From Clostridiaceae bacterium UBA5444 (lineage in GTDB: Bacteria; Bacillota; Clostridia; Clostridiales; Oxobacteraceae), in contig DIRE01000025.1 of the NCBI GenBank assembly GCA_002426575.1, positions 9,616-19,120 of the forward strand: a stretch of 9,505 bases of DNA. Reading direction: 5' to 3'. Below are positions 5,428 to 9,505 of the stretch, piece after piece. Numbering within the stretch: position 1 is the stretch's first letter; each line of letters opens with the position of its first letter. A program made the position numbers and the translations under genes. The notes under the pieces were generated by a model. The model worked only from the letters and a program-made list of their open reading frames with translations. It was not told where the DNA came from and made no database searches.

Positions 5428-7275
5428 ATGACAGAAAAATTCAATCAACAGCAGCCCAAAATGCCGACCATGGGGCATCGTCCGGGAGGCGGAAGGGGTC
5501 GTTTTGCCCCAACTGAAAAACCTAAAAATGCAAAAGGAACATTGATTCGGATTGTTAAAGCCTATATGAGATGGGCTAAGATTATACTCGTGGCAATTTT
5601 TCTAACAGCCATTTCTTCCTTGATATCAGTAGCGATTCCATATTATGTGGGTAAGACATTCAATACTTTCAATATCACGGATAGGACTGTAGATTCAAGC
5701 AGCCTGGTTTCACTTCTGATTATCATATTAAGTTTATATCTAGCCAACTGGTTGCTTAATTTAATAAATGGTGTAATTATGCTGAAAACTTCCCAAAAGT
5801 TGGTTTCTACGCTTCGTACTGAATTTTTTGGAAAAATGCAGAAACTTCCTCTTGAGTTTTATGATACACAGTCTCATGGGGATATAATGAGCAGAATTAC
5901 AAATGATGTGGATAATATTAGCTCTACCATAGCACAGACAACGACACAGCTGACCTCTAGCATCATAACGCTTGTAGGCTCTTTAATTGTAATGATTAGT
6001 TTGAATCTGCCGCTTACATTTACAGTTTTGCTATGTGTACCGCTGGTTGCCTTATTAACAAAAACGATTGCATCCAAAAGTCGTGCTTACTTTTTGACAC
6101 AGCAGAGAAGTCTTGGGGAACTTAACGGTGTCATTGAAGAGAATATTCTTGGCTTAAAAATGGTGAAAGCTTTTGACAAACAAGAGGATGTCGTCCAGCA
6201 GTTCAAAGAAATTAATGAGCGTTTATGTGAAAGCAGTAATAAAGCTCAGGTTTGGTCTGGTTATATGATGCCGCTTATGAATGTCATAAATAACTTCGCA
6301 TTTGCTGTTGTTGCGATCTTAGGCGGTATATTATCGGTAAACTATGGCTTGAAAGTAGGAACAGTTGTGAGCTTTTTAACTTATTCAAAGCAATTTACAC
6401 AGCCACTCAATTCGATTGCAGGAATGTTTAATACTATACAATCTGCACTGGCTGGAGCCGAGAGAGTTTTCGAAATATTAGATTATGAGGAAGAAGCCAA
6501 AGATAATATAGACGCCATAGAAATACAACATCCAATGGGAGAGGTTTCCTTTCATAATGTATGTTTTTCTTATGATAAGACAAAACCAGTTCTTAAGAAC
6601 GTAAGTTTTCATGTAAACCCGGGTGAGGTGGTTGCATTAGTCGGAGAAACTGGTGCTGGTAAAACGACGATTGTCAATCTGTTAACCAGGCTTTATGATT
6701 CGGGCAGTGGTGAGATTATGATTGACAATATACCCATAACCCATATCAAACGAGACAGCCTGAGGAAGTGCTTTTCCGTTGTGCTTCAGGATACCAGCCT
6801 GTTTAGTGGAACGATCATGGACAATATACGTTACTCTCAGGATGATGCAACAGAAGAAGAAGTGGTCAAAGCGGCGAAGATTGCCCATGCCCATGACTTT
6901 ATATCCAAACTTCCGAAAGGTTATGCTACAAATGTCTCAGCGGCAACCGATAATTTAAGCCATGGACAGAGACAGCTTATATCCATTGCAAGAGCAGTTC
7001 TTTGTGACAGCCCGATTTTAATACTTGATGAAGCAACAAGCAGCGTCGATACAAAGACTGAGAAAGAGATACAGAAGGCTTTGGTCAGTCTCATGCAGAA
7101 CCGAACAAGCTTTTTGATAGCCCATCGTCTTTCAACAATCCGCGATGCGGATCACATTATGGTGATTGGTGATGGACAGATACTCGAAAGCGGAAATCAC
7201 CAAAGCTTGATGAATGAGAAAGGCCGTTATTATGAAATGGTTATAAGTCAGATGGGAAAGAGGGGAGCACGATGA
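5428..7275 (+). CDS. ABC exporter half-transporter, catalytic subunit (BmrD/TM288-like)
   Basis: A 615-residue fused permease-ATPase, the expected partner of the preceding gene. A Gln/Pro/Gly/Arg-rich cytoplasmic tail (about 1-36, with PGGGRGRF) precedes the membrane domain (about 40-340) and the nucleotide-binding domain (about 370-605). Walker A GETGAGKTT (406-414), Q-loop Gln454, Walker B Asp534 with catalytic Glu535, and switch His566 (IAHRLST) are all canonical. The signature is changed from LSGGQ to LSHGQ (510-514); this copy faces the degenerate site of the other subunit. Together the pair has one full and one crippled ATP site. GGAGG (5415-5419), inside the end of the first gene, lies 8 bases before the ATG, so the two are translationally linked. 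Its stop overlaps the next start as ATGA (7272-7275). Confidence 0.95.
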   Translation: MTEKFNQQQPKMPTMGHRPGGGRGRFAPTEKPKNAKGTLIRIVKAYMRWAKIILVAIFLTAISSLISVAIPYYVGKTFNTFNITDRTVDSSSLVSLLIIILSLYLANWLLNLINGVIMLKTSQKLVSTLRTEFFGKMQKLPLEFYDTQSHGDIMSRITNDVDNISSTIAQTTTQLTSSIITLVGSLIVMISLNLPLTFTVLLCVPLVALLTKTIASKSRAYFLTQQRSLGELNGVIEENILGLKMVKAFDKQEDVVQQFKEINERLCESSNKAQVWSGYMMPLMNVINNFAFAVVAILGGILSVNYGLKVGTVVSFLTYSKQFTQPLNSIAGMFNTIQSALAGAERVFEILDYEEEAKDNIDAIEIQHPMGEVSFHNVCFSYDKTKPVLKNVSFHVNPGEVVALVGETGAGKTTIVNLLTRLYDSGSGEIMIDNIPITHIKRDSLRKCFSVVLQDTSLFSGTIMDNIRYSQDDATEEEVVKAAKIAHAHDFISKLPKGYATNVSAATDNLSHGQRQLISIARAVLCDSPILILDEATSSVDTKTEKEIQKALVSLMQNRTSFLIAHRLSTIRDADHIMVIGDGQILESGNHQSLMNEKGRYYEMVISQMGKRGAR

Positions 7276-9505
7276 GTTTTTCAAAGCCGCTTTTACGCAG
7301 AACCAATAAAATGAGTAGGCTATATAAGTTTTTATTTTCTTATATATTGCTTGTCATAATTATATTAACTTTTTTGGCTGTTTCTGTTAACATGATTTTT
7401 GTTAGGGCTATGAAAAGGGAAGTTGAAGAGAACAATATAGAATCTCTTACTAGAGTTAAAGATTTATTAGACAAGCAATTTAAGACTTTAGAATGTACCA
7501 CTGTAAATATAGAGAGAAACAAAAATCTAAGACCAATATTTATGGAAAGCGGTGTACTAAATTCCCAAAATGCTATAGACGAACTAATTAAATATAAGGT
7601 TTCTAACAGTTTTGTGTCTGATATAATATTTTATTTTAAAACTCCACAAGATAAGGTAATGTATACAACCAGTGGTAAATTTGAACCTGATTTATCTTTT
7701 AATTATTTATATAAATATGAAAATTTTAATATAGATGATTTAGACAAAATAAAAAAAACCACAATAAGGCCAGTAGAAAAGGTGTTAGTAAATAAAACAA
7801 ATTATTCATATTTAAGCACTTATATAAAACCACTGCCTAAGGATGCTTTAAATACTGAAATGTATATACTATATATTATTAATGAAGATAGCATAGAAAG
7901 CCTTATTAATAAGGACATAAGCAGTTATAAAGGATATGTTTATATTGTAGATGAGAACGATAACCTGTTTTTTAGTACTTCAAAAGATGTAGAGAATGGC
8001 AATGATTATGACTTCTTTAAGAAACTAAATATAAAGGACATTCATAATAATATAAATAACATAAATATAGAAAATAAAAGTTATTCCGTGGTTAAAGTAA
8101 CTTCTTCATATAATAACTGGTCCTATGTTATAGCAATGGATACAAAAGAATTTTGGACTAAGGTTAATTTATCAAATACTATTTTTATTGTTTGTATACT
8201 ATTTATATTTGTAATAGGGGTATTATTAGCATTAGTATTTTCAGCTAATAGTTATAAACCAATCAGGGTACTTCTTAATCAGATAGGTTCTAATAAAGAT
8301 GATAAACTAAATGGTACAAAAGATGAGTTTAACTATATTTCTAATACCTTTGAAACTGTGAAAAATGAGAATAAAGAGCTAGAAGATCAATTAGTAAGTA
8401 AATCAATTATTTTAAGAGAAAATGCTATTACTAAGCTTCTTAATACAAAAATAAGCAGCAATGAAGAATCTAAAGTTTTACTTTTAAATTCTGAATTAGA
8501 ATTTAAATACCGTTTATTCATAGTTATGCTTTTTTCTTTTAATGAAACCAATAATTTTGAATGTAAAGATGACTTAGCCAAGCATATGATGAAGTTTGTT
8601 CTTTTAAATGTATTAAACGAATTAATTAATTTTGATGGTCAAGCATATGTTGTAGATATGGCAAATGGTGACCAGTCAGCTGCTATCATAAATATGAAGG
8701 AGAAAATCGGTGATTTACAGTATGTTAATAAGTTATCTCTTCAGATTAAGGAGTTTTTAAATAACTATTTTAAAATTGATGTGAAGATTGATGTTGGAAA
8801 TATATATAATGATGTGATTTATATAAATAAATCTTTTAAAGAAGCTAAAATAGCAGGCTGCTATAGTATGGTTAATAATAAGAGCAGTATAAATTTTTAT
8901 AATGAAATAAATTTTGAGAAGAATAAACAATATAAATATCCTATTGATCAAGAAAGAGAGCTATTAATATCTATAAAGCAGGGGAAGATAGATAAGGTTG
9001 AGGAAGAAATAAACGAAATCACAAAACAAGTAAATTGCAATAAATTTTCCATTGAGCAAATAAAACTGATCAATTTGGGCGTAATTGGATCAATTCTTAA
9101 ACTGTTTAATGAGTTTAACTTTAGTGAATCAGATTATTTCTACATGGAATTGGAAGAAATACTTATTCAATACAATGATAACGTAAATGTTTTAAAAGAA
9201 AAGGTTTTAAAGATTTTGAAAGAAATGTGTATTTATATTCAGAAAAATAAGGAAAGTAAGAACTTTGATTTAATAAACAGTATAGAAACTTTTATAGAAG
9301 ATAATTATAGTGATAATAATTTATCCCTTGCTCAAATAGCCGATGAGTTTAAAATAACATCAAGCTATTTAAGTAGATACTTTAAAGATCAAACAGGATA
9401 TACTGTACTACAATATATTGATACCATTAGAATGAATGAGGCAAAGAAGTATTTAAAAGAAACGGAATTAAATTTAAATGATATTATAAAAAGAGTAGGC
9501 TATGT
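7272..9505 (+). CDS. Membrane-bound AraC-family regulator with Cache-like sensor, 3' partial
   Basis: The frame starting at ATG 7272 stays open to the window edge: 744 residues without a stop. A transmembrane helix (about 20-45) is followed by an extracellular region (46-300) with Cache-like features: GYVYIVDENDNLFFST (221-236) and a closing NNWSYVIAMD segment (281-290). A second helix (about 302-324), a short YKPIRVLLNQI linker (328-338), a coiled segment (about 355-385) and a long cytoplasmic region lead to an AraC domain from about 665. Its first helix-turn-helix is at 685-709 (LSLAQIADEF, then SSYLSRYFKDQTG); the second is cut by the window end. This architecture is typical of clostridial and Paenibacillus sensors that usually control nearby sugar-uptake genes. 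AGGGGAG (7261-7267) lies 4 bases before the start. An alternative start is ATG 7311, without a ribosome binding site. Codon use is far more AT-rich than in the exporter genes. Confidence 0.92.
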   Translation, partial: MSFSKPLLRRTNKMSRLYKFLFSYILLVIIILTFLAVSVNMIFVRAMKREVEENNIESLTRVKDLLDKQFKTLECTTVNIERNKNLRPIFMESGVLNSQNAIDELIKYKVSNSFVSDIIFYFKTPQDKVMYTTSGKFEPDLSFNYLYKYENFNIDDLDKIKKTTIRPVEKVLVNKTNYSYLSTYIKPLPKDALNTEMYILYIINEDSIESLINKDISSYKGYVYIVDENDNLFFSTSKDVENGNDYDFFKKLNIKDIHNNINNINIENKSYSVVKVTSSYNNWSYVIAMDTKEFWTKVNLSNTIFIVCILFIFVIGVLLALVFSANSYKPIRVLLNQIGSNKDDKLNGTKDEFNYISNTFETVKNENKELEDQLVSKSIILRENAITKLLNTKISSNEESKVLLLNSELEFKYRLFIVMLFSFNETNNFECKDDLAKHMMKFVLLNVLNELINFDGQAYVVDMANGDQSAAIINMKEKIGDLQYVNKLSLQIKEFLNNYFKIDVKIDVGNIYNDVIYINKSFKEAKIAGCYSMVNNKSSINFYNEINFEKNKQYKYPIDQERELLISIKQGKIDKVEEEINEITKQVNCNKFSIEQIKLINLGVIGSILKLFNEFNFSESDYFYMELEEILIQYNDNVNVLKEKVLKILKEMCIYIQKNKESKNFDLINSIETFIEDNYSDNNLSLAQIADEFKITSSYLSRYFKDQTGYTVLQYIDTIRMNEAKKYLKETELNLNDIIKRVGY

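Noticed and set aside
4654..8951. Minus-strand ORFs of 60-95 codons across the exporter and regulator genes
   Set aside because: All are antisense to strongly supported coding sequence and lack translation signals; expected in AT-rich antisense frames.
1..9505. Mobile-element genes, CRISPR, tRNA or rRNA
   Set aside because: No transposase or integrase-like protein, no regularly spaced repeats and no cloverleaf or rRNA-like sequence was seen on either strand.

Overview
The window looks like chromosomal accessory DNA of a low-GC Gram-positive bacterium, most likely a clostridium-type Firmicute. The DNA is AT-rich, most ribosome binding sites are strong (AAGGTGG, GGAGGTGA, AGAGGTGG, GGGAGG), and every supported gene is on the + strand. 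I see no tRNA, rRNA, CRISPR array, transposase or integrase.

Layout. Positions 1-291 hold the 3' end of an unrecognised gene. A RimJ/RimL-type GNAT acetyltransferase (494-1057) follows, then a classical short-chain dehydrogenase (1155-1931). Close behind it, with its own good ribosome binding site, is a 50-codon remnant of an HD-domain phosphohydrolase (1956-2108) that stops before the catalytic His-Asp pair. A CPBP-family membrane protease homologue (2211-3014) and a small unrecognised ORF with a doubtful start (3072-3380) come next.

The second half is organised around an export operon. A 325-base leader region (3381-3705) carries a strong intrinsic terminator (3511-3548) entangled with two tiny ORFs, then an extended -10 promoter candidate. 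Two half-transporter genes follow (3706-5424 and 5428-7275). They encode a heterodimeric ABC exporter of the BmrC/BmrD (TM287/TM288) type, with degenerate and canonical ATP-site residues divided between the subunits as expected for an asymmetric pair. The second gene overlaps by ATGA a long gene (7272 to the window edge) for a membrane-anchored AraC-family regulator with a Cache-like extracellular sensor. This last gene is intact as far as visible but runs off the window inside its DNA-binding domain.

How it may work together. The exporter genes form one translationally linked unit. The leader is arranged like ribosome-mediated attenuators found in front of drug exporters and antibiotic-resistance genes, so a translation inhibitor could plausibly induce the pump. 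The membrane AraC protein may be a co-transcribed sensor or a separate gene brought into contact by recombination: base composition drops sharply just inside its start (26 of 60 G+C at 6961-7020 against 13 of 60 at 7861-7920). The abrupt composition changes, the HD remnant and the orphan ORFs suggest a mosaic region assembled by repeated insertion and deletion.
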